Shown: positions 1 through 12,464 of the stretch, one piece after another | How the letters are laid out: each line of letters opens with the position of its first letter | Position numbering within the stretch: the first letter of the stretch is position 1 | Assembly (NCBI RefSeq): GCF_051020975.1 | Contig: NC_135043.1 | Location: forward strand, 5,270,001 to 5,334,000 | Direction: 5' to 3' | Length of the DNA stretch: 64,000 nucleotides | From: Osmia lignaria lignaria | Lineage: Eukaryota; Arthropoda; Insecta; Hymenoptera; Megachilidae | Position numbers and translations under genes: made by a program | The notes under the pieces: model-generated | Database searches by the model: none | Seen by the model: only the letters and a program-made list of their open reading frames with translations | Told to the model about the DNA's origin: nothing

Positions 1-599
1 CGTCCAAAAATTCTTATAAATAACCAATGACCACCAGTTTCTTTGGATAAGAAATCACGGAAGGAAGTTCTATCCGTGTTTCTTTGCTTTCGAACGAGAT
101 CCTATAAGAAGAATCGTGGAAAAACTTAGAGTTAACAGACTAGCAAGTCATAGTAAGGATAAGGATTGATCTGTCATCCCTTGTAAGCGAGGTCCTTCCG
201 AGGACTTTAGTTTTAAAAAAGCAATGCATTCGAAACCGAATTCATGAGAATCCATATAAACGCCGATGGATCATCGATGATCGACGCGTGTTAGGCGCGA
301 ACGCGGAAGATTCGCGCGAACTTTCAAACTTTCCATTCTAATCTACCAACAAGTCGATTAATTATTGATGCTTCGGCAATTAAGCCGCGTTACGTTATGT
401 ATTTACGAGCAAGTCGCGGGACAAGGTCGTCATAGGACGCCGCGGAGCATTGCGTGTCGCTACAACGAAATGCACGAAGCCCCGCGAAACTAGGAAGAAC
501 GTGAAAAGAGAGAAAACGATGCGTCGTTTCGAAGGAACGACAAGGACGAGTAGACGGTACACAGACGGAGCGGCGTACTCGACTACGTTCGTCTGTCTT
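1..599. other. 5' flank of puc, no gene seen
   Basis: Mixed AT-rich and CpG-rich sequence upstream of the puc promoter. Short open frames occur on both strands and overlap each other, and none resembles a known protein or has convincing splice sites. I see nothing I can annotate beyond likely upstream regulatory DNA. Confidence 0.4.
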
Positions 600-1028
600 C
601 GTCCGCAAATCGCGTACGTCACGAAGTGGTCGGCCAATCAGAGTCGAGCCGGATGACTCATCCAGTCGAGCCTCATGTAAACTCTCTCGTGCCGCTTAGC
701 CAGCAGTCTCCCGCCAACAAGCAAAAGGGCGAGCACAGCTTTTGCCACGTATCTATCCCTGTTTCGAAGCGAACGCGTAAACACGCTTTGTTTCGTCTCT
801 CGTCGTTAAAAAAGTTAGAACATACGTTTGAACGGATACGGTTAACGAGTGCCGAGCGAAAGAGTAATTGTTCATTCTCTCGTAATCGTCGGTTTGCGTA
901 ACCGCGCGATACTCGGGAGTTTCGTCGACAGTGATCGAGGACGAGAAATTCGTTTGTTTTGTGTGTGTCAAATGGTGAGGTGAGAGCTGTTGAGAATCGT
1001 GGAGGGAATCATCTCGCACACAACAAAT
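600..1028 (+). promoter_or_regulatory. puc: Probable puc promoter and 5' UTR, with CCAAT box, AP-1 site and 3-codon uORF
   Basis: CpG-rich stretch directly upstream of the first puc coding exon. A CCAAT box lies at 634-638 and a perfect AP-1 element ATGACTCAT at 653-661. No TATA box is evident. An upstream ORF of three sense codons (ATG GTG AGG TGA, 972-983) lies in the same frame as the main start, and its stop at 981-983 separates the two. The transcription start cannot be placed from sequence alone. That this is the promoter is inferred from its position and motif content. Confidence 0.5.
654..660 (+). promoter_or_regulatory. AP-1 site TGACTCA, promoter-proximal
   Basis: Exact TGACTCA inside the 9-mer ATGACTCAT, 16 bp after a CCAAT box and about 370 bp before the puc start codon. 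AP-1 (Jun/Fos) binds this sequence. In flies puc is induced by JNK through AP-1. Confidence 0.55.
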
Positions 1029-1098
1029 ATGAGGATGAAGAAGGAAGCACCGTGCCTCGTTTTGAGGCTTGTCCCTTTGGAAAATCTCGAACCCTGGG
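1029..1098 (+). CDS. puc: puc coding exon 1
   Basis: Encodes 23 residues plus one base, from MRMKKEAPC to NLEPW. It ends TGG G before a consensus donor GTAAGA at 1099. The left-over G plus GT from 4914 makes Gly24 and leads straight into GGHKEF, so phase and context agree. The exon is too short to stand out as an ORF. Its assignment rests on start context, strong donor and phase, not on homology of the residues. Confidence 0.6.
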
Positions 1099-4000
1099 GT
1101 AAGAAATCTAATTTTTATTCCAGTCTTTGGTGCATCTATTCGTCCAAAGGCTGAATTGATTATTTTAAAACAAATTAATTAATTTGAATATTTTGTTATT
1201 GTATTTTGGTTGTCATCCCCAAAGAATCAGATTAACTCTCCTAATATATGGTCATTTGAAAAATGAAAAAATTTGAATATTCGAATATTCGCGGCATCGC
1301 GCGATCCCATCTAACGTTGACCCTTAACCACGCGATACGGCGTTACCGCAAATTTGATTGTTATTCATCGAGGACACGGTGCGAGGATTAATCGCATCTC
1401 TCGCTACGAAATAGTTAACCCGTGTACCGTTCGGTCACCTAATTTCCACCGTCACTCGACGACTATGGTCAAAGGTATTTCTGAAACGTCTTTCTCGCCG
1501 CGGCTGCGGGATAAGTACGAAGTTGGACGAGGCACGCGGGTAAATACAATCTCTCGCGTGATGACTCAGTCCTCTCGGTATCGTAGATTTAGGTGTAATG
1601 CGTGCCCGATGACTCGTTTCGAGTTAATCTCGAGAATGGCGGAATTACGAATACCATAGATCCCCAGGAGGCGTTGCGTTTGAACACGTTCCCTCTAATC
1701 GGATCTCTCTCGCCTTTCTGCATTAAATCACATCGCAGATATTCAAACATTAACCCGTTGTCAGCACGATGAGTTCCTTCGATGCGTTTCGCTTGATCGG
1801 TGATGGGAAGATGTTTTTGCACTTGAATATTTGAAACTGATAACTTTTGCAAAGAGAACGGGGCCCCATAGAGCGTGCACACACGATGGGTAACAGAGAG
1901 TGCATGGCATCGTCGCAGCGAAAGAATGTAGGTCGCTTCATTTGGGTCATTATAACAATCAAGTTGTACGAGGTTCATTGCTCTGGTTTCGCTGATGCTT
2001 GCAAAAAATGTTACTTTTTAATTGTTGAAATTATGAGAAAATGCAAATCGAGGAAATTTTTTCTTAACGACTTGATTTTCTTCGCAATTATTTATAATAC
2101 ACACTCTCGGTCAACGATGCTAGCCAGGTAGGATCTATGGATCTTAGATCATTAAAATTAACCCTTAAATGGGTGATCGCATATTAGCAGATTTAATATC
2201 TCGATGCTATCAGATGTTATTTCATTTAATTCAGATTATACTTGTTAGAATTGGAGCATTACTCAGAGTGCGAACACGTAGAATGTCGAGCAGAGTGGTC
2301 CTCCCTAGGGAAGGCTATTATATCGTCCACTGTACGCGTTGAATTAGATCATTACTCAGCTCTAGCACAGGTCTGAAAGATCGTCATCGCTACCTTCATT
2401 CCTAAAACACCGACTGACGAAACTAGGATGCGAAATTGTGCAACGTTAATTAGAGACAAATGTGCTCGTCCGGTTTTCAAAGGCACGTTACGAGCACGTT
2501 GCCAAAGTAAGTTCAGATTTCCCGGACTAAAACGAGAAGCACGCGTCAGCGGGTAAAGATCACGCGTGTGCCAGCCGCTGTGTAAAATCAGGCCAATGGC
2601 CTGCGAACGAAGACGCATCTGTGTACCCCTTTTCTTAATAATTGCGACCTATTAAGCCTAATTACCGTTTGTTTACCGCCAGGATCGCGCATTGGGTATC
2701 GCGATGCTCTAAACGTGAACTTGTGACGTCAGTGTGCGTCACCATGGCGTTGGATATATTTCACCATGACTCCAGTGGATCACAACAGATTGCGTTTTAA
2801 TTAGCAATTTTCTTTGAAACCATTAGATGTCCTCGTGTATCGATAAACGACACGGTTGTAACACTTCCAGCATATCTAGATCGTAACGAGTTCTGTTGCG
2901 TTTCTCTCAAACTCGTTCAGTTAAAAAAAAGAAACTAAAAACCGTTGTCTTTAACGATTCCCTCCATTTATTTATGGGATCTTATATTGTCGTCGTTGAG
3001 ATGAAATAACACAGAGGGAAAGTGTTTTTTTGATCATGAAAAGTCGAATATTGAAGGATCCTCGTGTTAAATATTAGAGTACATGTGTCGTCGATACGAG
3101 ACATCGTTCGACACGTCTAGCGCTAAATTTACGGTTTCCGGTCGGACGCCTTAAGACTAGGTCACAGAATTGCATTACATCTACTTATACGCCGTTGTAT
3201 GGGTAACGTTCTCCTCTTCGAACCTTAATCCTTGATCGGCTCATTTTAATGTCAAATCGAACCTTATAATGTCAATTTTTGAATACACTTCCGGCGAGTT
3301 GGTTAAGTCACCCGTTGAGATTAGCGTGCTGTTCAAATATGTATACATACACCTTTGTTCTCGATTTGGGATTTACATTTTAAACAAGTCAAATTATGGG
3401 CAAAATTTAAATCGATACGTTTGCTCGTTTCGATTACATTCGTATGGTGAACGAAACAGGCTTATCGGAAAGGAGGAAAATTGTAACGCAAATAAAGCGA
3501 ATCGAATCCGGAAGGACCTCTCCCTCCATTTGCCCGCCGAAAGGAAGTTTAGTTGCGGTGACTGCGGAATAATCATCGGCCTCACGACACCGGCAACACA
3601 CGGGGTTGGCGGTCATGGCGGCGCGACGGCAGGGGGCTAAAAGAGTGACTCATCGTTGAGCCAGGCCAGGCCTTACGAGCTGCAGGTCAGGAGAGGAAGA
3701 CACTTTTAGCCCACATTTCTTCCCCTCCTCTCGTCATCCTACTCTATCGTCGGAGTTCCTTTATTTTTATCCCGACCGTTTATTCGCGGGTTCCTCGTTT
3801 CCTCCTCTAGCTTCCTCTTCGCCTGTCTGTACACGAGTCCAGACACGCGGCTGATGGAGTTTCTCGGTTCTAATACGGTGTCTGCAGTTGCGGACAGCTG
3901 TCTCGATCAGAAGCTATAAGGAAGTTGAGATCAATTCCGTGTAGAGTTATTTGTAAAGATATTAGTGTTCAGCCGTGTTGAACAGTACGAGGGGTAGGGT

Positions 4001-7000
4001 CGAAGAAGGGTTCGCACTGCGTGGAACAAGAACGGTTAAATTTCTTTGAAAGAATTCAAAGAAACTTGGTAGAGCCTTTTGCTGGCTCTTCAAGACCGCT
4101 TCGTCCTCGTTTCTTAAGACCGGAAGACTTTCAAGAATCAAGATTCACAGGGTAGCTCCGATAGGGCTTCCAGAATCACGGACAGTACACGATGGAAGAT
4201 CACAAAGAGCCTTCTCCTGATTCTAAAAGATGCAACGAATTCGATAAAATGTTCTTTCACGTTACATCGCGAACGGTACAGGGTTTAACACGCGGAAGTA
4301 CCGGCGAACCTGTTACACGGGAAAAGGTGTATCAGCGTCGTGTTTCTCTAGAAATCGCTGTGTACACAATTCCGGACCAGAATTCGGCTCGCTGGTCGCT
4401 GAATCATTGCATTGTGTTCCGCGGAACGAACACGGAAAGAGAATGGAATTTCTACACTCGAGTCATTTCCTTCGTTGTACTCATCACTTTTGTTTGTTGA
4501 GCGTTAAAAATCCTTCGTACAGCATACAAAGTCCAGTTCTGAATATCCATGAATCATATAGGACACGTTTGTTCCCATCATCGATCATGGTTATTCGCGA
4601 ACATTGAATTACAGCGATAGTTTCCGCACTCGCCGTTAGATGGACACGCGGTAAACACTTTCTCGCTAGTGCTCGTCTATCGATCCGTCAAAAATTGTCG
4701 AAAACCGATTAGCAATGGGCAACTAAAGTATCGGGTAAACGCAACCTGTACCTCCAAGGTGTATCGTCTGCTTCAAAGCAACCCGATACTTCTCACGGCC
4801 GGTTCCCACGATCGAACCTTCCCCAGCTGGTCCCTTTTAGGCACCCAACGAACTCGCACCACCCGAAAGCCTTCCACTTCTAACTAACACGTTTTTCTGG
4901 TTGCTTGTTCCAGGTGGACACAAGGAGTTTCACAGGCGGCACAGGGAGCTCTGCGAGGACACGCTTCTCCCAGCAGGCGGAGCTGGTCCATCGACGGTCA
5001 GCGGTTGCCCCAGTCCAGGACCAGGTTGTCCAGTGTTGAGCCTGTCCGGACCACCGACACCCCAACCCGCGGACATCGACAGTCATCCAGCCTCTCGTGT
5101 CCTACCGTTCTTGTACCTTGGAAACGGTAGGGACGCAGCTGATCTTCAGCTCCTCCGCGCCTTAGGCGCCACCAGAGTCCTCAACGTCACTTCCCAACTA
5201 CCTGGTTACCACGAGGAGAGGGGTATCACCTACAGACAGATCCCTGCCTCGGATTCCGGTCATCAGAATCTTAAGCAGTACTTCGAGGAGGCGTTCGACT
5301 TTATCGGTAAGCGTACTTTCTTTATTTAATACCGTTATTATGATTTTATTTCCGAGCGGGCAGCACTGATTAATAAAACGGTAAAACTTGTACTTTATAA
5401 ATCGTGGAGAAGTATAAAGAGGATTTAGCAAATATCATAGTCATTCATAGCATAACAAGAGAAGCGAATTGAATAGGTCGAAACGAGCAACGCGTACTGA
5501 CATTCAACGAACGTGTGGTCGTTCCATTGACGCTGTTGAACCTGTTGCGTGTGATTCAACAAAAATACAAGGATCAGACGTGCTGCAACAAATTGGTCTA
5601 ATTGCATTGACGGTGTAAAATGTCAGAAGGTTAGAGTTCCAAAGAGTGGAGGCTGCGTTTAATTCATCAGGAGAAGAGATAGCGGTGACAGAGAGGTATT
5701 AGCCTCTGTCGATGAGTAATTCTTTCAAACGAAATGGGTGTGTCCTCGGATAACGATCGTTATTGTTGTTTGTATTTGCCGCGTTCCAACTTCTGCGCAT
5801 GCTCGCTCCGTTCAGACTTCGAAATTTATTCGTCCCGTCTAATTGACCTAATTTAACGTCACAATTGGGTCAATGCAGAAAGCATAGCAGAGGATAAATC
5901 GTCTGCAGCAATCTAAGAATTTAGTTTATTTCTCCGTAAATTCCCCTTTTGATCTCCAGAACTTCGTCTACAATTGATAAGTCGAAACGGTCCTCGGGTC
6001 TGTAAAGGGTTAAACTCTGCTTTTGTTTGTCCTCCATCGAGAGGTTTCTTAACGGTCAACGCACCAAGGTGCCCTTCATTTCACGCAACAGTCCCTACGG
6101 GTGTTGGGGACGGTTGGCCAGGTACAGCATTCCACCAGTTGCACATTCGGTAGGGTTCTCCCTTCTGGGTACGTGTTTGTCGCATGTGTATGGGTGTATG
6201 CGTGCGCGATGCACACGTGCGCTACGTTCTCGAGTAACGCACACGTTCGTACAGGATAGCAGAATGCGTTGCAATAAACGCAGAACACGTATACGAAGAG
6301 GGCCGACATTGGGCCACACCATGGTGATGGGGATTTACGAGTGTGCATTCGATGGCGCTCGCGCGTACACCCATGACTCATGGTTTCATGAATGGAAGCC
6401 TTTCGTCTTCTAGTCCTCGCACGGTGAATGGTCCACCGGAAACGGCTAGTTACACCCTGTTTCCGTTAAACCGAACCGTCTGGTGCAACGTCGATGAGGG
6501 AAAAACGAGCGTGCGCGTATGCAACCAGGGAAGGAATGTCATTGATGAAATTCGAAATTCATTTTTCATTTTACGCTTTGCAAATTCGACTGTTAATTTT
6601 ACGTTTCGAAGAATGATGGTTTAAGAGAAAGCAAATATATGGCGCCGAGGCACAAATACAGCGGATTTCCCGGAACACGATATCGTTTACGGGATCGCGA
6701 CAGGTGTCGCAGCTTTTTGTCACTGTGTACACATATGTCCTTTATGCGTTACCGAAATATCTATCCACCCTACTCGCTCCTCTAAATTCATTCTAATTTC
6801 TGCTTCGACTCTGCCGAGCTTTCATCCGCAAGGGTTTCAGCCGTCTCTCGTTTTTCTCCCTTTATTTATACCCCCTTCGCTTCCCTACCCGCGGTTCCTG
6901 TCTCTCGCGACTCTTGATTTTCTCCCTGCTTTCTCTGTCTCTGTCTGGCCATTCGTCATTTGTGACTCATAGCAGATGTCAGCTCGCGGGGTCTACACGA

Positions 7001-8297
7001 GCGATCGCACGTACGACACCCTAGCCGTCGTGTGTGTTACAGCGTTTAGGGGCCGATGCACCCCCTCGTGTCTCCACTAACGCTTACCTAAACTACTTCT
7101 ATTACGCGAGCATCGATGCGCAGATAAGATTGGTCCCGCTGCTTATCGACGTTTAGCCACGTATTAGCTATTAGGCGCCGACGCTGTGGGCAACAACGGG
7201 TCATGGATATATCTTTCAAAACGTCTGACGTTATCTCTCGCCATGCAGTGTCGTAGAAATTGACGGATAATATTTATCAAAAGTCCCTTTATCTCTCTTT
7301 TTTTTTAAGGTAGTTGGATCTCTGATTTGTTTCGGTGCAACCCTTTCGTAGTTTCGAATATCCATCGCCATAAGTCACAATTGTTTCTTTCAATCGAAAA
7401 CCTCTGTGGAATTGTTCCGCAAAAACGGGACATTCGTCGGCTTTTTCCGCTGCTCGCAGTCCCGCGTGCGTGTGCATGTGCACTTGCAGCGGCTCTCATG
7501 CTGCGTTTCGCGGTGTATGTAGTACATTGCATTGGATACAGGCGCGCGTCAACGTGACTCATTGGCGATACGATAGCGTCCCTCCGCGTTACGTAACCGA
7601 ATCGCCTGTTTGGGTTACACGGTCGGTTTTGTTCGACCGTTTACAACGCGATCTCGCGTCATCCGAACGAGCTGGCACGTACCGTTTGTTTTGCCCACCA
7701 GCTCGCTCGTTCTCGTAATTCACCTCCTAGAAGTTCTCGATGACGTGGTCCGAGACAGCGTCGATGACCCCCATCTTTCGGGCCTATAGCGGTAGTTCTA
7801 ACCTACGCAGTACGAATTTCCTCGGCCGGAACGGAGCCGAAGCCTCCCTTTCTCGATGATTCAATCATCGTGGAAGTGAAATTTCATTGCTCACAGCCAG
7901 TCCTGCCTTCGTATCTAATCTACTCCTCCGGAAAGAGGAACTTTAGGATGATCTAACAAAGACATTTGTTTCCTAAATTACAGAGGAAGCCCGGAAAGCC
8001 GGAAGCAGCGTGTTGGTTCACTGCCAGGCTGGAGTGTCGCGCAGTGCGACGATCGCGATCGCGTATATAATGCGGCACAAGGGTCTGTCCATGGTGGAGG
8101 CGTACAAGCTGGTGAAAAACGCGCGACCCATCATAAGTCCTAACCTGAATTTCATGGGTCAGTTGCTGGAGCTGGAGCAAGGGTTGAGGGCGTCCGGTGG
8201 AGTGGCATCCGCCCCAGAGGAGCCGAAGAGTTGTCACCAGTGTCGTTGGTCGCATCAGCAGAACAGCGAGGAGGTCACGTCCGGTTGCAGCGTGTGA
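1029..8297 (+). CDS. puc: puckered-like dual-specificity MAP kinase (JNK) phosphatase, three coding exons
   Basis: Cytoplasmic/nuclear phosphatase that removes phosphate from Thr and Tyr of MAP kinases. In flies puckered acts on JNK and closes a negative feedback loop. Coding exons are 1029-1098, 4914-5306 and 7984-8297 (TGA 8295-8297). Donors GTAAGA and GTAAGC and CAG acceptors join in phase 1 both times, giving 777 nt and 258 residues. The catalytic domain runs from about residue 81 to 225. It shows LGNGRDA, the general acid Asp137 in IPASDS, the signature HCQAGVSRS (His167, Cys168, Arg174), AYKLVK and PIISPNLNFMGQLLELEQ, which match puckered/DUSP10-type enzymes. There is no rhodanese (CH2) docking domain. 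Only GGHKEFHRRHRELCEDT before a Pro-rich linker resembles the end of one. The start ATG has A at -3 and an in-frame stop 48 bp upstream. An alternative isoform with further N-terminal exons outside the window is possible. DUSP10-like is the alternative name. Confidence 0.9.
1562..1568 (+). promoter_or_regulatory. AP-1 site TGACTCA in puc intron 1
   Basis: Exact TGACTCA about 460 bp after the first coding exon. It is the second member of the AP-1 series in this gene. Confidence 0.45.
2724..2731. promoter_or_regulatory. CRE/ATF palindrome TGACGTCA in puc intron 1
   Basis: Perfect 8-bp CRE. Jun-ATF heterodimers, which are JNK effectors, favour this form over the 7-bp AP-1 site. Confidence 0.45.
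3646..3652 (+). promoter_or_regulatory. AP-1 site TGACTCA in puc intron 1
   Basis: Exact TGACTCA within GTGACTCAT, in a locally GC-rich part of intron 1 that could be an enhancer. Confidence 0.45.
4914..5306 (+). CDS. puc: puc coding exon 2 (linker and N-terminal half of phosphatase domain)
   Basis: Acceptor TTGCTTGTTCCAG ends at 4913 and donor GTAAGC begins at 5307. It encodes residues 24-154: GGHKEFHRRHRELCEDT, a Pro/Gly-rich linker, HPASRVLPFLYLGNGRDA, LNVTSQLPGYHEE and the general-acid loop IPASDS, ending DFI plus one base. Confidence 0.88.
6374..6380 (+). promoter_or_regulatory. AP-1 site TGACTCA in puc intron 2
   Basis: Full 9-mer ATGACTCAT, the strongest AP-1 consensus in the intron. 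Confidence 0.45.
6963..6969 (+). promoter_or_regulatory. AP-1 site TGACTCA in puc intron 2
   Basis: Exact TGACTCA within GTGACTCAT, 583 bp from the previous site. Confidence 0.45.
7555..7561 (+). promoter_or_regulatory. AP-1 site TGACTCA in puc intron 2
   Basis: Exact TGACTCA within GTGACTCAT, 592 bp from the previous site, so the last three are nearly evenly spaced. Confidence 0.45.
7984..8297 (+). CDS. puc: puc coding exon 3 (catalytic signature and C-terminus)
   Basis: Acceptor CAG ends at 7983. The first base pair completes Glu155. It encodes EEARKAGSSVLVHCQAGVSR and the rest of the phosphatase fold, then a short Ser/Cys-containing tail ending TSGCSV before TGA. Confidence 0.9.
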
Positions 8298-11200
8298 GGC
8301 GCCCCTACGGGGTATGCAACAGGCACAGAGCCCGGTCTTTTCGCGACACTGGGTTTTCCAAGCAAAAATCGAAAAATCAGCCGATGCACGATTGCGAGGC
8401 GACAAGTGACATCGCGCCGGTCAGCGCTTTGTCGAAAGACACTACACAAACACACATATCCTGTACATCCGTACGAATCGAACTCGCGTTCCTTCTTCCT
8501 GTTTCCTCTGCGAAGAGAACTCGGACTACACCACGTGCCTTGGCTGTCGCTCCCGGGAAACGGGAAAGGCTGATTTACAAAGACACTTTTTATTTTTATT
8601 CACCGGATATGAAACGAGGAAGAAGAGGACGAGAGAGAAGCGTCGTTCGACCTTGGTAGCCGCAAGGGGCCTTCCGAGATGAAAAATTGTTCCGCGCGTT
8701 GTCGCTCATTTTTGGACTGAAGGTGATTGTCTTCGCGACACGCGCGCCCTACACGTTCGTCGACGTCACGATCTCCACATCCCGCTTATTATTTATATTT
8801 TTCCGATGGGGAGAAGAAAGAGGAAGGACGTTCACGCGGCGCAAGTTACGGAAGCTTGGTGCGATCGTCGTGAAAGGTGTACTTACGCGACAGTGTTCCG
8901 TAGTTATGTTGGTACAAATACATGTAAGACTCGCGTTCGCCACGAAAAGTCGTGAATTTCTTTTACGTGGGCATCATTTCTGTACACAGGCGAGAATATG
9001 TACATTTAATTTTAACGATGCGGCGTTCGTTCTATTGGGAAAGATCTATATACACAAACATACGTAATGATTTTACCGTATTCGTTTTTTCTTTTTGTCG
9101 TTCGTTTCTGCTTTTACATGTATATTTTTTTAAACACGTAAAGCGTTCTCGTTCAAAAGAGATCATTATTCGCGTTATTTTATTTTTTTGTTCTTTTTTT
9201 TTTGTTGGGTGCGTTTAATATTGACACCGTGTTTCGCATCTGCGTTTAGGGATGGGACCTTGGACAAGTACCTTAAATAACGGGGATACCGCTTGAAACG
9301 CTGTTTGCGCACGTAGAATTGAACAGTTTCTGTAGTTTTATGTATATATATATAGCATACACACACATACACACACGTGTAATTCATCTATGTTCGCGAG
9401 AATAATTGCACCCGGGGGTGTAGAAGGGTTCGCCGTCGAGAAACGCGCGTGTAAGTGATTAAAAACGATGGTAAATGTTCGTCGATCGAGATCAATATTA
9501 ATTAATATTTGCGTTTTCTTTTGCCTTTGCCTATTTGTATCACTGTATTTGTATGTTATATTATTTGATAGCGAAGTGGTTTATATTTGATAAAAATAAT
9601 ATATCGTTCACTTGGAATTAGCTTGACCACGAGCTCCGTAGCATTTAAGGATCTGGTTGAGATCCAACCATCGTGATCTAGTCGTTTGTTGGGATATGTA
9701 ATGATGATATGATATAAGCTGCGAAAGAGAGAAAGAAAGATTGAGCGCAAGGGAGAGATTCAGTTCAAATGTGAGCCCGCCAACTAATTAGATTGTAACG
9801 TCGTCGACGACTCAAGGGGACAGGATACGATTTTTAAACCGGGAATAAGATGCCAAACACGGATTTCTTTTTTCTTTTTCTCCTTTCGTTTTTTAGTTCG
9901 AATTCGACGAGTTTCAGGCTTTGAGTGAAGTTCGATGTAACGACCAAATTTATTATTATATCGTCTGTTGATCTTGAAACGTGTATATAAATAATAAACG
10001 TAACACACGAGCTACATCGAGTTAAAGAAACAAAATAAAAATAGTATTCAGATCATTTTGATCGATTGACGGTCATCGAATTCAAATGATTCGTGTACGA
10101 GAGAACTTTCTCCATTGGTGGTTTCATGGGTATTTGATCAAGTGTTGTGCAACACGAATGCACACACGAAATGCAACCTATCGCTGTGTATCTATCTCAG
10201 GTTATTCTCTACGGTAATTGATGAAGTAAATAACGATAAGATTAAAGAAAAAGGAAAATTCATTTCATCGATATTACTGTATCGCGTGGGGGGAGAACTT
10301 CCTTCTTATCCCACGCGTTTTTCACACTCACGAATTGTTCGAGATCGATGTACCGTGCAACTCGAACGAATTATGTCACGGTAAAGAGAAATTTCCATCG
10401 ACTTGAGAAGTTGTACGGGAACCAGCATGATTCGTTTGAGTCACCGAGATGTGTGTATCTAGCTTGTAATCGCTTTTTACTTCAACCGAAAACGAGCAAT
10501 CCTCTCGTTGATTCTCTAATAAACTCACGAGTTAATCGATGTTCAATTAAAAACGAGAAAGATGAATATTCGTACGCGTGATATCCACTTCGATCGTCAA
10601 TATACCTCGAGCAAATGGCCTAAAGGATGTTAATTGAACGCAAAATGTTGCGAGGAATATATACATATATATATACACATATATATAAGACCGACAATCG
10701 TCGCCGCTGTTAATCGAACCGAGCAGCCGTTGTAAAATCACCGAGACCGATATGCCTTTCTACGTTTTAGAGACTCAAAACTGGTGACAATAAAAGTAAA
10801 AACTCGATAAGAGAAAAGAGACCTGTCGTGCGTGAAACAATTATTCGTTTCGCGACACAAATTATAGATAAATATATACGTATGTATAGCATACGAGACA
10901 GAGAAAGTTCCTTCAGATTCTCTAATTCTTCTCGAGGAAACGGTACATATCAAAGAGACGTCGCCTTCATTTCTTTTTTTTTTTTTTCTTGTAAATCGCG
11001 AAGAGTCACGGAAATAAATCCACGTTGGCATCCTATAAGTAACGGAACGTCGTGACGCTTCGTGTGTAGACCTTTGTAAAAAGTGTAGCGAATAGTGTTG
11101 TAAATAACCGCAGAGTAAAGACACAGGCACTCGCGAAAATAAAAGATACCGATCGACGCTGTAATAGATACTATGGCATCAAGAGGGAGTAACTACCGAG

Positions 11201-11390
11201 CACGCTAGGGATCCCTAAGAGACAGGCGATATAGGGAACTTTCAGTCTTCTTTAGCGTTGTCGTTTTCCTTAGGGAAGGCCAGTGAGCTGGGCACTGTAC
11301 CTGTTGCATTGTGAGAATATATGATACGTATGGTAGTGTTTATGAGAGTAAGAAAAGGATTTCAACAATAAAATGTGAGTCGATCTGCGA
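8298..11390 (+). other. puc: Probable puc 3' UTR with alternative poly(A) signals
   Basis: No splice sites or conserved coding frame follow the stop. The stretch is AU-rich with several AATAAA hexamers, for example at 9992-9997, 10035-10040 and 11367-11372. Further hexamers near 11444 and 11984 could extend it. The true 3' end cannot be fixed from sequence. Confidence 0.45.
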
Positions 11391-12464
11391 TAAACAATCG
11401 GTTTAACATCGTCTTAGAACAGATAAAGCAGAGCCTTAAAATGGAATAAAATATAAAAGTCTTAAGCGTTGCTCTTCTGTCGTTCGACAAAATTTGAATC
11501 TTAAAGTACTCAATGTCACCGGAGTACTTAATCTATGCGATCGAACATGTTCCTATAAGTTTAGTCTTGCTTTTGCCTATGCGATTGTGATTTATCGTAG
11601 ATCGAAGTATCCTTCTTATTGTTAATGTTCTTTTCCACTGGTATGTGCACTCTGGTGCAACGTAAGCTCCTCTTGGTAAGGTTAAGCCTAGGGGAAAATA
11701 TCTCCTATCATTTACCTTCCTTTTAACCGAGGGAAACTTAAGTTGCACACAATTCTACATCTCCTGGTTTGCACACAACCATACATGATGATATAATCAG
11801 CTGTGTACACATCTTAGGATAGATAGGAAGCGCGAGGGTGATTCGTTAACATTATGGAAACATTGTCATACGATCGGATTCTTTTTCCTTCTTTTTTTAA
11901 TGTACAGCCGAATATAACGTAAAATATACGCATACGCGAGGACAGGAACCATTGTATCATATCAAAATTGAATTAGAAAATATTTTATGAATAAAAGTGT
12001 AAATCGCACACGCTTGCGGTCGATTTGTTTTCTCAGCAAACATGACTTTTTCGTTTATTCCACTTTCTATAATTTTTCCCCTTTATTGAATATAACCATT
12101 TTATAAATTTACAAACTGAATGCACCGGATTATTCAAATTTAAATTCCCGCCGTCGATAAGATGGTACATAGAGCATCCTATAAGTTATTCATTAATTAT
12201 TAGCAATTCTATACCGACCGCGTGACATAGACAGGCACGCGGAGGAGGTTTTTCATTATTTCCTCGTTCCTTGTATGTCATTCCTGCAGTTCAGCGACTG
12301 AAGAACAAACTTTAGTCTATCAGCTACCTTCAGGTAAATAAATTTTAAAGGCTATCTGTTACGTTTAACGTTTCTATTACCAAATTGTGAATATATAACA
12401 AAATGTATGTCGATATTGATTGCACGTGTTAAATATTCTACCTAACAAAAATCCATACAATCTT
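11391..12464. other. Intergenic or distal puc 3' UTR
   Basis: AT-rich sequence with no recognisable gene. It may include the most distal puc poly(A) site (GAATAAAAG near 11984). It ends where the pyrimidine-rich tandem repeat starts. Confidence 0.35.

Larger units (their letters stand above)
1099..4913 (+). other. puc: puc intron 1, with AP-1 and CRE elements
   Basis: Bounded by donor GTAAGA (1099) and acceptor TTCCAG ending at 4913. It contains TGACTCA at 1562-1568 and 3646-3652 and the palindromic CRE/ATF site TGACGTCA at 2724-2731. I see no coding exon inside. The open frames at 1354-1659 and 4192-4500 have no family resemblance. Confidence 0.6.
5307..7983 (+). other. puc: puc intron 2, with three AP-1 sites
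   Basis: Bounded by GTAAGC and CAG. It contains TGACTCA at 6374-6380, 6963-6969 and 7555-7561, all in the same orientation as those upstream. No additional exon is evident, and the frames at 6027-6413 and 7305-7562 overlap on both strands and look like chance. Confidence 0.6.

Noticed and set aside
5198..5431. Minus-strand frame opposite puc exon 2
   Set aside because: It is an antisense shadow of the real coding exon and its donor.
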